Source of the DNA: an uncultured Altererythrobacter sp.
GTDB taxonomy: Bacteria; Pseudomonadota; Alphaproteobacteria; Sphingomonadales; Sphingomonadaceae
Direction of reading: 5' to 3'
Assembly: GCA_946886175.1 (NCBI GenBank)
Contig: CAMPIA010000023.1
Location: 1 to 11,729, forward strand
DNA length: 11,729 nucleotides
Shown here: positions 1 through 7,330 of the stretch, in pieces
Layout: each line of letters starts with the position of its first letter
How positions within the stretch are numbered: position 1 is the first letter of the stretch
Program-made: the position numbers and the translations under genes
The notes under the pieces: generated by a model
What the model was told of the DNA's origin: nothing
What the model saw: the letters and a program-made list of their open reading frames with translations, nothing else
Database searches by the model: none

Positions 1-912
1 TGGAGTTGCACCGCGCCGCTCGCCTTCACTTTCGGGCTCGGCATGCAGTTTATCTTCCCATTCCGGTTCGGCGGCACCGCGGTGGTGCCCGACAAACCGG
101 GGCCCGAGGGGCTGGTCGACGCGATCGAGCGGCACGGTGTCGAGATCTGCGCCACCGCGCCCACCGCCTACCGCGCGATGCTGGGCATGATCGAGGGGCG
201 CGACCTCGGCTCGCTGCGCACTTGCGTCTCGGCGGGCGAGCACTTGCCCGCGGCGACCTGGCGGGCCTGGCGCGAGGCGACCGGTATCGCGATCGTCGAC
301 GGGATCGGCGCGACCGAGATGATGCACATCTTCATTTCCGCCAGCGGTGCGGCCATCCGTCCCGGGGCCACCGGCAAGGCCGTGCCCGGCTATGTCGCGG
401 CAGTGCTCGACGACGAAGGCGCGCCGCTGGTGGCGGGGACCGGACGGCTCGCGGTCAAGGGCCCCACCGGCTGCCGCTATCTCGACGATCCGCGCCAGGC
501 GGACTACGTGGCCGGCGGCTGGAACGTCACCGGCGACACCTACCGCCTCGATGCCGAGGGCTATTTCTGGTTCGTCGCGCGCTCGGACGACATGATCGTT
601 TCTTCGGGATACAACATCGCGGGACCCGAGGTGGAGCAGGCGCTCTACGGCCATCCGGCAGTCGCCGAATGCGCGGTCGTCGGCCTCCCCTGTTCGGAGC
701 GCGGGAGCAAAGTGGCGGCGTTCGTGGTTCTCGCGCCCGGACATGCCGGGGGCGAAGTCCTGGCCGCCCGGCTCAGGGAGCATGTCAAAGCGACGATAGC
801 GCCCTACAAATCCCCGCGCGAGATCGCGTTCGTCGACGCGCTGCCGAAGACCGAGACCGGCAAGCTGCGCCGTTTCGAACTTCGCCGGCCCGGCGAGCGG
901 GCGCAGGGCTGA
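1..912 (+). CDS. Aryl-CoA ligase (benzoate/2-aminobenzoate-CoA ligase type), C-terminal part; 5' end outside window
   Basis: This is the 3' part of an ANL-superfamily adenylate-forming enzyme. The frame is open from base 1 and ends in TGA at 910-912, giving 303 residues of a protein usually about 500-550 long. Visible core motifs, in fragment numbering, are GIGATEMMHIF at 101-111 (motif A5), TGD at 177-179 (A7), RSDDMIVSSGYNI from 194 (A8, the hinge) and PKTETGK ending at K288, the A10 lysine that catalyses adenylation. The segment from A5 into 'TGKAVPGY' resembles benzoate-, 4-hydroxybenzoate- and 2-aminobenzoate-CoA ligases, which activate an aromatic acid with ATP and CoA in the cytoplasm. 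The exact acid cannot be told, because the substrate pocket is mostly off-window. The gene converges on the regulator gene with a 21-base gap, so it probably belongs to an upstream operon unrelated to the peptide genes. Confidence 0.85.
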   Translation, partial: WSCTAPLAFTFGLGMQFIFPFRFGGTAVVPDKPGPEGLVDAIERHGVEICATAPTAYRAMLGMIEGRDLGSLRTCVSAGEHLPAATWRAWREATGIAIVDGIGATEMMHIFISASGAAIRPGATGKAVPGYVAAVLDDEGAPLVAGTGRLAVKGPTGCRYLDDPRQADYVAGGWNVTGDTYRLDAEGYFWFVARSDDMIVSSGYNIAGPEVEQALYGHPAVAECAVVGLPCSERGSKVAAFVVLAPGHAGGEVLAARLREHVKATIAPYKSPREIAFVDALPKTETGKLRRFELRRPGERAQG

Positions 913-933
913 AACAGGCGCCTATGCGGCGTC

Positions 934-1608
934 TCAGCCGCCGGTTGCCGCCACCACATCCTCGTCGTCCTGCCCGGACGTTACGTCGGTCGGGCCGTGG
1001 AGGTCGATGAGCGAGCGCATCAGGTCTTCGTTCGGGCTCGAACATATCCCCAGCACGACCGCCTCGTCGCAGCCTTCGGCCGCCAGATAGGCGTGCCCCA
1101 TGTTGGAATCGATGTAGATCGATTCCCCCTGCTCGAGCACCACCGGATCGTAGAACTCGGTATGCACCTCGATCTTGCCCTCGAGCACGTAGATGAACTC
1201 CTCGCCCGAATGGTGGACCAGATCGCCGAATTCCTCGACCGATTTTGCGCGAATGCGGGTGAGGATCGGGATGATCCGCTTCCGGCGCAGTTCGGGGCAG
1301 AGGTAGTGATAGTCGTAGTTGGGGGTGGTGACCCGAATCGCCCGTTCGACGCGGCCGATGCTGCGCCGCGCGGTCACCGGCATGTCCGGCGCGTCGCCGG
1401 GCTCGGCGAAAAGTTCCGATACGCGAATCCCGAGCCGCTGGCTGAGCTGCAGCAGCTTGTCGTAGGTGAGCGTGAGGCGGTCGTGCTCGACCTTGGACAG
1501 CGTCGAGACCGGAATCCCGCTGTTTTCGCTCATCTGCTTCAGGGTCCATCCGCGCCGGGCGCGCAAGCCGCGTAGCAAGGTTCCCAGCGACGGTTGTTTC
1601 GACTTCAT
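934..1608 (-). CDS. XRE-family regulator with C-terminal cupin sensor domain
   Basis: This is a predicted cytoplasmic one-component transcription factor of 224 residues. Residues 8-62 form an XRE/Cro-type helix-turn-helix, with the recognition region in TLKQMSENSGIPVSTLSKVE (22-41). Residues about 110-190 form a small-molecule-binding cupin barrel with H132, H133, E137 and H172 at the usual cupin ligand positions. The acidic tail (DDED, 214-217) is unassigned. I chose ATG 1608 over ATG 1623 because GGAG lies 9 bases before 1608, inside the longer reading, while nothing like a ribosome binding site precedes 1623; the longer form would add MESEK. XRE-cupin proteins of the PuuR type commonly control uptake and degradation of amines or amino acids. 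The gene is divergent from the serine hydrolase operon and faces the promoter/operator at 1641-1680, whose second copy heads the other operon. Control of both operons, and of itself, is inferred. The effector is unknown; D-Glu or a D-Glu peptide would fit. Confidence 0.88.
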   Translation of the reverse strand: MKSKQPSLGTLLRGLRARRGWTLKQMSENSGIPVSTLSKVEHDRLTLTYDKLLQLSQRLGIRVSELFAEPGDAPDMPVTARRSIGRVERAIRVTTPNYDYHYLCPELRRKRIIPILTRIRAKSVEEFGDLVHHSGEEFIYVLEGKIEVHTEFYDPVVLEQGESIYIDSNMGHAYLAAEGCDEAVVLGICSSPNEDLMRSLIDLHGPTDVTSGQDDEDVVAATGG

Positions 1609-1640
1609 CTTCTCGCTCTCCATGGCGCGCGCATCGAGGA

Positions 1641-1681
1641 TTTGACAATTCTCCGATTAGGATCATTATGCCTGAATAGGA
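1641..1681 (+). promoter_or_regulatory. Promoter/operator copy 1, upstream of the serine hydrolase-dgcA-POT operon
   Basis: TTGACA (1642-1647) and CATTAT (1664-1669) are separated by 16 bases and form a sigma-70-like promoter pointing right. Overlaid on it are TCC-N4-AGGA (1652-1662) and GCC-N5-AGGA (1670-1681), centred about 19 bases apart, one between -35 and -10 and one just after -10. That position suits a repressor. The whole block recurs at 6129-6170. On the minus strand the -10 region reads CATAAT, so an overlapping leftward promoter for the regulator gene is possible, but I see no good -35 for it. The transcript leader to the ATG at 1766 would be roughly 90 bases. Confidence 0.62.
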
Positions 1682-1765
1682 CCGACAGCGATCGCTTCCG
1701 AAGCATTAGCTCGGGAGCGGTGATGAGGCAAACAATTGCACGCGCGGGCAAATGGGAGAATGGGG

Positions 1766-3781
1766 ATGCGATCGCTTGGAATCATGCTGATAGTGGCACT
1801 GCTTGTATCGGTGGGGCTGCCGCTCACCGCGCAGCAGACGGTCCCGCTGGCGCCGCCGGTGAGCACCGAGCAGATCGACAGCGAGGCTCCGGCCCCTCAG
1901 GAGCGGCCGGGCAGCTCCGCAGCGCCGCTCGAAGCGGCCGATCTCACCGCGTTCCTTGACGGTTTCGTGCCCTATGCGCTCGCGAAGGGCGACATCGCCG
2001 GCGGCGTGATCGTGGTCGTGAAGGACGGCGAGATTCTCGCCCAGCGCGGCTACGGCTTCTCCGACGTCGAGGCGCGCAAGCCGGTCGATCCACGGCGGAC
2101 CCTGTTCCGGCCGGGCTCGATCTCCAAGCTGTTCACCTGGACCGCGGTCATGCAGCAGGTCGAGCAGGGCAAGCTCGACCTCGATGCCGACGTCAATCAG
2201 TACCTCGATTTCGAGATCCCCCCGCGCGACGGGGAACCCATCACGCTGCGCCAGATCATGAAGCACACCGCCGGCTTCGAGGAGCAGGCCAAGGGAATCA
2301 TGACCTCGAACGCGGAGGACGCCGTCGATTATGAAGAGCTGCTCAAGCAGTGGGTGCCCGAGCGCATCTACGCGCCCGGCAGCACCCCGGCCTATTCGAA
2401 CTACGCCACCGCGCTGGCCGGCTACATCGTCGAGCGGGTCTCGGGCGAACCGTTCAACGACTACATCGACCGGCATATCTTCACGCCGCTGGGAATGCGC
2501 TATTCGACATTCCGCCAGCCGCTGCCCGAACGGCTCCAGCCGTTCATGGCGAAAGGTTATCCGGTCGCCTCGGGCGAGGCGAAGGGCTTCGAATTCGTCG
2601 GCCCCGCGCCTGCGGGCAGCCTGTCATCGAGCGGCGCGGACATGGGCCGGTTCATGATCGCGCACCTCCAGAACGGCGCCTTTGGCGCAAACCGCATCCT
2701 CCAGCCCGAAACCGCCGAGCTGATGCATCGCGGTGCGACGACCCGCGCGGTTCCGGCGCTGAACGGGATGGAGCTCGGCTTCTACGAAAGCGACATCAAT
2801 GGCCGCGAGGTGATCTCGCACGCGGGCGACACCGTTGCGTTCCACAGCACGCTCCACCTTTTCCCGCAAGAAAATGTGGGCATCTACGCCTCGTTCAACA
2901 GCGCGGGGAAGAACGGCGCCGTGGGCGACGTCCGCACCGCCCTGTTCCACAAATTCGCCGACCGGTATTTTCCGGCGCCCGGCGATGCGGCGACCAGCCG
3001 CGTCGATCCCGAAACCTCTAAGAAGCACGCGCAGATGCTGGCCGGGACTTGGCGGAACTCGCGCCGGTCCGAGAGCAGCTTCATCCACGCCGCGGGCCTG
3101 CTCGGCCAGGTTTCGATCGGCGTCGATGAGGAGGGCCGGCCGGTGGTGCCGATCGCGGTGGGCCTCAACGGCGAGCCGCGCAATTGGGTCGAGGTCGAGC
3201 CGTTCGTCTGGCGCGATCTCGACAGCCACGAGGAGCTCGCCGCGGTCGTGGAGGATGGGGAGGTCGTGCGCTTCAGCATCAACAGCATCGCGCCGTTCAT
3301 GGTGTTCGACCGCGTGCCGTGGCACAAATCCTCCACCTGGCTGCTGCCGCTGCTCTACCTCAGCCTCGCGGCGCTGCTGCTGACCGCGGTTCTGTGGCCG
3401 GCCGCTGCACTGGTGCGGCGGCGCTACGGCGCGACGCTCGCGCTCGAGAAGCACGAGCTGCGCGCCTTCCGCCTCACCAGGATCGCGGCGATCCTGGTGC
3501 TGGCCGTGCTGGCCGGCTGGGCGGTGGCGATCACCATGCTGTTCGGCGATATCGACAACCTCACCGCCGGTACCGATCCGGTGCTGTGGGTGCTCCAGAT
3601 CGCGAGCCTGGTGGTCTTCGTCGGCGGCCTGGGCGCGATGCTGTGGAACCTGTGGACCGTGTGGCGCGGCAAGCGGCGCTGGCCGGCCAAGGTGTGGAGC
3701 GTCGTGCTCGTCCTCGCGCTGGTGGTGGTGCTGTGGATCGCGCTGGCGTTCAACCTCATCGGCTTCACGGTCAACTACTGA
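1766..3781 (+). CDS. Exported serine hydrolase (class C beta-lactamase/D-aminopeptidase fold) with four-helix membrane tail
   Basis: The protein has 671 residues. It starts with a Sec signal peptide (hydrophobic 5-20, probable cut after A22, LTA|QQ), followed by a PF00144-type domain at about 55-400. The three catalytic motifs are present: S118-I-S-K121 (nucleophile and base), Y210-S-N212 and H352-A-G354. After a beta-rich linker come four hydrophobic helices between about 522 and 671, so the catalytic domain should sit in the periplasm tethered to the inner membrane. Family members include penicillin-binding-like carboxypeptidases, D-aminopeptidases and esterases; motifs alone do not separate these. 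Context favours a peptidase acting on D-residue peptides (inference). I chose ATG 1766 because GGAG lies 7 bases upstream; ATG 1760 and TTG 1736 lack correct spacing. It is the first gene of its operon, and its TGA overlaps the next ATG by one base (TGATG, 3779-3783). Resistance to beta-lactams is not implied. Confidence 0.88.
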   Translation: MRSLGIMLIVALLVSVGLPLTAQQTVPLAPPVSTEQIDSEAPAPQERPGSSAAPLEAADLTAFLDGFVPYALAKGDIAGGVIVVVKDGEILAQRGYGFSDVEARKPVDPRRTLFRPGSISKLFTWTAVMQQVEQGKLDLDADVNQYLDFEIPPRDGEPITLRQIMKHTAGFEEQAKGIMTSNAEDAVDYEELLKQWVPERIYAPGSTPAYSNYATALAGYIVERVSGEPFNDYIDRHIFTPLGMRYSTFRQPLPERLQPFMAKGYPVASGEAKGFEFVGPAPAGSLSSSGADMGRFMIAHLQNGAFGANRILQPETAELMHRGATTRAVPALNGMELGFYESDINGREVISHAGDTVAFHSTLHLFPQENVGIYASFNSAGKNGAVGDVRTALFHKFADRYFPAPGDAATSRVDPETSKKHAQMLAGTWRNSRRSESSFIHAAGLLGQVSIGVDEEGRPVVPIAVGLNGEPRNWVEVEPFVWRDLDSHEELAAVVEDGEVVRFSINSIAPFMVFDRVPWHKSSTWLLPLLYLSLAALLLTAVLWPAAALVRRRYGATLALEKHELRAFRLTRIAAILVLAVLAGWAVAITMLFGDIDNLTAGTDPVLWVLQIASLVVFVGGLGAMLWNLWTVWRGKRRWPAKVWSVVLVLALVVVLWIALAFNLIGFTVNY

Positions 3782-4791
3782 TGCCCCGTCTGCAGATGGA
3801 AGTGGCGGTCGAGGAGTTCCGCCTTTCCGCCCCGTTCCGCATCTCGGGCTACGTGTTCGAGGAAGCCCCGGTGGCGGTCGTCACGCTGAGCGACGGCAGC
3901 TATCGGGGGCGGGGCGAGGCCTCGGGCGTCTATTACACGGGCGACGACATCGACCACATGCTCTCGGTACTCGAGACGCATCGGGAAGCGATCGAACGGG
4001 GAATCGACCGCGAGGAGCTGCGTGCGCTCATGCCGATCGGCGGCGCGCGCAACGCCGTCGACTGCGCCTTGTGGGAGCTGGAGGCATCTCGCGCGGGGCG
4101 GCCGGTGTGGGAGCTTGCGGGTCTTTCCGCGGTCCGGCCGCTGGTGACCACCTTCACGCTCGGCGCAGAGGATCCGGCGGTGATGGCGAGCGGCGCGGTG
4201 AACTATGCCGGCGCGCGTGCGCTCAAGCTGAAGCTCACCGGGGAGACCGATCTCGATACGGAGCGCGTTCGTGCGGTTCGCGCGGCGCGGCCCGACACCT
4301 GGATCGGCGTCGACGCCAATCAGGGCTATTCGATCGCCGAGCTGGAGCGGCTGATCCCCGCGCTCGTCGACGCCCGGGTTTCGCTGATCGAACAGCCGCT
4401 GAAACGCGGCGCCGAGGCCGACCTCGACGGCTTTTCGTCTCCGATCCCGCTGGCCGCCGACGAGAGCGTGCTGGGGCTGGCCGATGTGGCCGGCCTGGCG
4501 GGTCGCTTCGATGTCGCGAACATCAAGCTCGATAAATGCGGCGGCCTGACCGAGGGGCTGATGATGGCGGCCGATGCGCGTTCGCTGGGGCTGGAGGTGA
4601 TGGTCGGCAACATGGTCTGCACCAGTCTCGGCACCGCGCCCGCCTTCGTGCTGGGGCAGCTGTGCGATGTGGTCGATCTCGACGGCCCGACCTTCCTCCG
4701 GCACGACCGCACGCCCGCGGTCCAATACAGCGAAGGCATGATCTCGGTTGGCGATGAGGTGTGGGGCGCGCCGCGGAGTGTCTCTGCGTGA
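3781..4791 (+). CDS. dgcA: Dipeptide epimerase / N-acetyl-D-Glu racemase, enolase superfamily (DgcA-like)
   Basis: This cytoplasmic enzyme of 336 residues has a capping domain (about 1-120) and a muconate lactonizing enzyme-type barrel. The catalytic set is complete. The KxK motif is K149-L-K151, metal ligands are D178, E204 and D227 (in VDAN, IEQP and ADES), and the opposite base is K249 in NIKLDKCGG. The D299-L-D301 motif at the C-terminal end of the barrel is the hallmark by which L-Ala-D/L-Glu epimerases hold the substrate amino or acyl end. Two activities share this scaffold: epimerisation of L-Ala-D-Glu from murein, and racemisation of N-acetyl-D-Glu by DgcA in the DgcN-DgcA pathway. 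The block GGARNAVDCALWELEA (about 88-103) matches my recollection of alphaproteobacterial DgcA proteins, and a DgcN homologue sits 2.5 kb away under the same promoter motif. I therefore prefer DgcA, with dipeptide epimerase as the alternative. It overlaps both neighbours (TGATG, GTGA), so translational coupling is expected. Confidence 0.82.
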   Translation: MPRLQMEVAVEEFRLSAPFRISGYVFEEAPVAVVTLSDGSYRGRGEASGVYYTGDDIDHMLSVLETHREAIERGIDREELRALMPIGGARNAVDCALWELEASRAGRPVWELAGLSAVRPLVTTFTLGAEDPAVMASGAVNYAGARALKLKLTGETDLDTERVRAVRAARPDTWIGVDANQGYSIAELERLIPALVDARVSLIEQPLKRGAEADLDGFSSPIPLAADESVLGLADVAGLAGRFDVANIKLDKCGGLTEGLMMAADARSLGLEVMVGNMVCTSLGTAPAFVLGQLCDVVDLDGPTFLRHDRTPAVQYSEGMISVGDEVWGAPRSVSA

Positions 4792-6071
4792 AGGAGGAGG
4801 CGACCTGGTTCGGCCAGCCGCGCGGCCTCACCGTCCTGTTTCTCACCAACATGTGGGAACAGTTCTCCTACTTCGGGATGAGGGCGCTCCTCATCTATTA
4901 CATGACGAAGGAACTGTTGCTCGGCCAGCAGACCTCGTCCTTCATCTACGGCGCCTATACCGCGTTCGCCTACTTCACTCCGATCATCGGCGGAGCGATC
5001 GCCGATCGCTGGCTGGGCAAGCGCCGCGCGGTCATCATCGGCGCGAGCATTATGGCGGCGGGCCACTTCATGATGGCGTTCGAACCGCTGTTCTACGCCG
5101 CGCTGGCGACGATCGCCTTCGGCAACGGTTTCTTCCTGCCCAGCCTGCCGAGCCAGATCAACGATCTCTATACCGCCGACGACCCGCGCCGCGGCTGGGC
5201 CTACAACGTCTATTACGTCGGCATCAATATCGGCGGATTCCTCGCGCCGCTGATCTGCGGCACGCTGGGCGAGGTCTACGGCTGGCACTACGGCTTCGGG
5301 GCCGCCGGCGTCGGCATGGTGATCGGCCTGCTCATCTACCTATGGGGCGGGCGCTACCTGCCGCCCGAGCAGCCGCGCGAGGTTTCCGCACCGCGGGACC
5401 CTGGCGCCGCCACGTTCGGCCGGACCTACCTTCTTCTGCTCGGTATCGGCCTTTCGGTCACCGTGTTCCGCGGCGCTTACGAGCAGGTCGGCAACACGAT
5501 CGCGCTGTGGGCGGATACCGGGGTCGTGCGCGATCTAGGGGGCTTCGTCATTCCGATGACCTGGTTCCAGTCGCTCAATCCGCTGCTGGTCATCCTGATG
5601 ACGCCGATGCTGCTCGCGTGGTGGTCGCGCCGCGCCGCCGTGGGCAAGGAAGCCAGCCCTGCGCGCAAGATGGCGTTCGGCGCGCTGATGGTCGGCGGCG
5701 CCTACCTCCTGCTCGCGCTCGTGACGCTGGTCGGGGCCGGCGAGCGGGTGAGCTGGCTGTGGCTGGCCGCGTTCTTCGCCGTGCTGACCTTCGGCGAGCT
5801 CTATATCCTGCCCACCGGGCTCGGGCTGTTCGCGCGGCTCGCGCCGCCGCGGCTCGGCGCCACCACGGTGGCCGCCTGGTTCCTCGTGATCTTCTCGGGG
5901 AGTCTGTTCGCCGGCCTGGTCGGAACGCTGTGGAGCAGCCTGAGCCGGACCAGCTTCTTCCTCACCCTTGCCGTGCTCGGCGCAATCGCCGCGGGATTGC
6001 TGCTGCTGCTCGACCGGCCGACCCGCGCCGTCGAACGGCAGCGGAATTCGGAAGAGGCGGACCGGCGCTGA
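4788..6071 (+). CDS. POT/PTR2-family proton-dependent peptide transporter with altered ExxER motif
   Basis: This inner-membrane major facilitator superfamily carrier has 427 residues and predominantly hydrophobic helices. Family signatures are the TM1 segment NMWEQFSYFGMRALL (from 21), the TM2-3 loop GGAIADRWLGKRR, the TM4-5 segment YNVYYVGINIGGFLAP, and AYEQVGN in TM7, whose E232 matches the conserved POT glutamate. POT carriers import di- and tripeptides with protons. In TM1 the canonical E-x-x-E-R reads N21-M-W-E24-Q25, so the first acid and the arginine used for proton coupling are changed; E24 remains. Substrate or coupling may differ from DtpA-type carriers. The GTG at 4788 overlaps the preceding TGA (GTGA) and has GGAG 9 bases upstream; GTG 4761 would lack this. 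As the last gene of operon 1, next to a D-Glu racemase/epimerase, it plausibly imports murein-derived peptides (inference). Confidence 0.88.
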   Translation: MKEEATWFGQPRGLTVLFLTNMWEQFSYFGMRALLIYYMTKELLLGQQTSSFIYGAYTAFAYFTPIIGGAIADRWLGKRRAVIIGASIMAAGHFMMAFEPLFYAALATIAFGNGFFLPSLPSQINDLYTADDPRRGWAYNVYYVGINIGGFLAPLICGTLGEVYGWHYGFGAAGVGMVIGLLIYLWGGRYLPPEQPREVSAPRDPGAATFGRTYLLLLGIGLSVTVFRGAYEQVGNTIALWADTGVVRDLGGFVIPMTWFQSLNPLLVILMTPMLLAWWSRRAAVGKEASPARKMAFGALMVGGAYLLLALVTLVGAGERVSWLWLAAFFAVLTFGELYILPTGLGLFARLAPPRLGATTVAAWFLVIFSGSLFAGLVGTLWSSLSRTSFFLTLAVLGAIAAGLLLLLDRPTRAVERQRNSEEADRR

Positions 6072-6128
6072 TGCAGTGGCGCTGCGGCCCATGGCGGGTT
6101 TCGAAAGGCGACGTTGCGCCGCAATTCG

Positions 6129-6170
6129 TTTGACAGTTCTCCAAATAGGATGATTATGTCCTGAACAGGA
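6129..6170 (+). promoter_or_regulatory. Promoter/operator copy 2, upstream of the dipeptidase-dgcN-transporter operon
   Basis: TTGACA (6130-6135) and GATTAT (6152-6157) are again 16 bases apart. TCC-N4-AGGA (6140-6150) and TCC-N5-AGGA (6159-6170) recur at the same places relative to the promoter as in the copy at 1641-1681. The CCTGAACAGG core of the second site is nearly palindromic. Conservation of both hexamers and both half-site pairs, with 35 of 40 aligned bases identical, in otherwise unrelated gaps indicates a shared regulator. The expected leader to the start codon at 6194 is about 30 bases. The rest of the gap 6072-6193 shows nothing I can assign. Confidence 0.62.
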
Positions 6171-6180
6171 AAACTTTGCT

Positions 6181-6187
6181 GGAGGAG
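6181..6187 (+). promoter_or_regulatory. Strong ribosome binding site that fixes the TTG start of the M19 gene
   Basis: GGAGGAG, preceded by CT, lies 6-8 bases before the TTG at 6194 and complements the 16S rRNA tail well. It is the only convincing site in the gap. The frame it opens immediately encodes a twin-arginine signal, which independently supports the rare TTG start. Confidence 0.7.
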
Positions 6188-6193
6188 TGAGAG

Positions 6194-7330
6194 TTGCCTG
6201 ATTTTGCGAGCCCCCGTCGCCGCGACCTTTTGAAGGGGGCGATTGCGGCATCCGCTCTGGCCGCGCCGATGATCAACGTCGGCCTCTTCCCGCTGCATGC
6301 CGCCAGCCCCCGGCGCTATTCCGCGCGCGCGATCGAGGTGGTCGAGCGTTCGCTGGTCATCGACATGCTCGCCCCGCTCAAGATCGACTTTTCGCCCGAG
6401 GCCTATTCGGACCCGCTGACCGAGGAGGAAGCGGCCGAGTTTCGCGCTTCGGGCATTACCGGCTTCCATAACGCGATCGGCGTCGGCAGCCGGGATGGCG
6501 CGCTCACTTTCATGGCCGCCTGGCAGGGCTTCGTGGGCCGCAATCCAGAGCTGTTCTCGCTGGTCGATACCGCCGCCGATCTCGACGAGGCCAAGCGCCA
6601 GCGCAAGATCGCGGTGATCATGGGGCTTCAGAACGCCTCGCATTTCCGCAACGCGGAGGATGTCGCGCTCTTCTACGGCCTCGGCCAGCGCTGCGCGCAG
6701 CTGACATACAACGCGCAGAACCTGCTCGGCTCGGGGAGCACCGAGCGCGTCGACGGGGGGGTGACCGACTATGGGGTCGGGATCATCGAGGCGATGAACG
6801 AGGCCGGCATGCTGATCGACGTGTCGCACAGCGGCGACCGGACGACGCTCGACGCGGTGGAGCTGTCGCCCAAGTCGATCGCCTTCACCCATTCGAACTG
6901 CCGTGCGCTGAACGATCATCCGCGAACCAAGACCGACGAGGCGATCCGCAAGCTGGCCGCCAAGGGTGGTGTGATGGGTATCACCGGCGTCCGCAATTTC
7001 ATCCGCGATCGCGATCCCACCACCATCGTCCATCTGGTCGATCATATCGACCATGTCGCCAAACTCACCGGCATCGAGCATGTCGGAATCGGGTCGGACG
7101 CCGATCTGAACGGCTACGACGACATGCCGCCCGACCAGTACAAGATGCTGAAGGAAAGCTATAAATCGAGCTACGCCTTTCGCGGCAAGATCGACACCGA
7201 CGGCTTCGATCATCCGCAGAAGACCTACGATCTGGCCGAAGAGCTGATCCGGCGCGGTTACACCGATGCCCACATCGAAGCGGTGCTCGGCGGCAATTTC
7301 CGGCGCCTGCTGGGCGCGACCTGGGCGTGA
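6194..7330 (+). CDS. Tat-exported peptidase M19 (membrane/renal dipeptidase) family protein, divergent active site
   Basis: The protein has 378 residues. S6-P-R-R-R-D-L-L-K14 followed by GAIAASALAAP is a twin-arginine signal, so it should be folded and exported to the periplasm. The rest is an M19 barrel: GLQNASHF (144-151), QLTYNAQN (169-176), DVSHSG with H212, FTHSNCRAL with H233, R244, and GIGSD with D302. The spacings H212-H233 (21), H233-R244 (11) and H233-D302 (69) equal those of human DPEP1 H198-H219-R230-D288, which anchors the alignment. The classical HxD of the first strand is replaced (VIDMLAP, 55-61), the bridging glutamate is Q146 and the catalytic histidine (DPEP1 H152) is Y172. 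Classical members hydrolyse dipeptides, often with a C-terminal D-residue, using two zinc ions. This protein may bind metal differently or do other chemistry. Its TGA overlaps the next start (GTGA). Confidence 0.85.
   Translation: MPDFASPRRRDLLKGAIAASALAAPMINVGLFPLHAASPRRYSARAIEVVERSLVIDMLAPLKIDFSPEAYSDPLTEEEAAEFRASGITGFHNAIGVGSRDGALTFMAAWQGFVGRNPELFSLVDTAADLDEAKRQRKIAVIMGLQNASHFRNAEDVALFYGLGQRCAQLTYNAQNLLGSGSTERVDGGVTDYGVGIIEAMNEAGMLIDVSHSGDRTTLDAVELSPKSIAFTHSNCRALNDHPRTKTDEAIRKLAAKGGVMGITGVRNFIRDRDPTTIVHLVDHIDHVAKLTGIEHVGIGSDADLNGYDDMPPDQYKMLKESYKSSYAFRGKIDTDGFDHPQKTYDLAEELIRRGYTDAHIEAVLGGNFRRLLGATWA

Noticed and set aside
926..941. GCGGC/GCCGC inverted repeat between the CoA ligase and the regulator
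   Set aside because: The stem is only 5 pairs with a 6-base loop, no T-tract, and overlaps the regulator's last codons; too weak to call a terminator.
997..1575. Plus-strand open frame antisense to the regulator
   Set aside because: The minus strand encodes a clear HTH plus cupin protein; this frame has no features of its own.
1688..1775. GCGATCGC present twice (1688-1695 and 1768-1775) around the first hydrolase start
   Set aside because: Short GC-rich palindrome expected by chance, with one copy inside coding sequence and none at the second operon.
6071..6133. A 20-codon frame starting with ATG overlapping the POT stop codon (TGATG)
   Set aside because: It ends inside the promoter block, shows no protein-like features and lies in a gap whose conserved part is the promoter; probably chance.
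4748..6133. Long open frame overlapping the POT gene on the same strand
   Set aside because: Its Arg/Ala/Gly-rich composition is typical of a wrong frame in GC-rich DNA, while the other frame gives a clear transporter.
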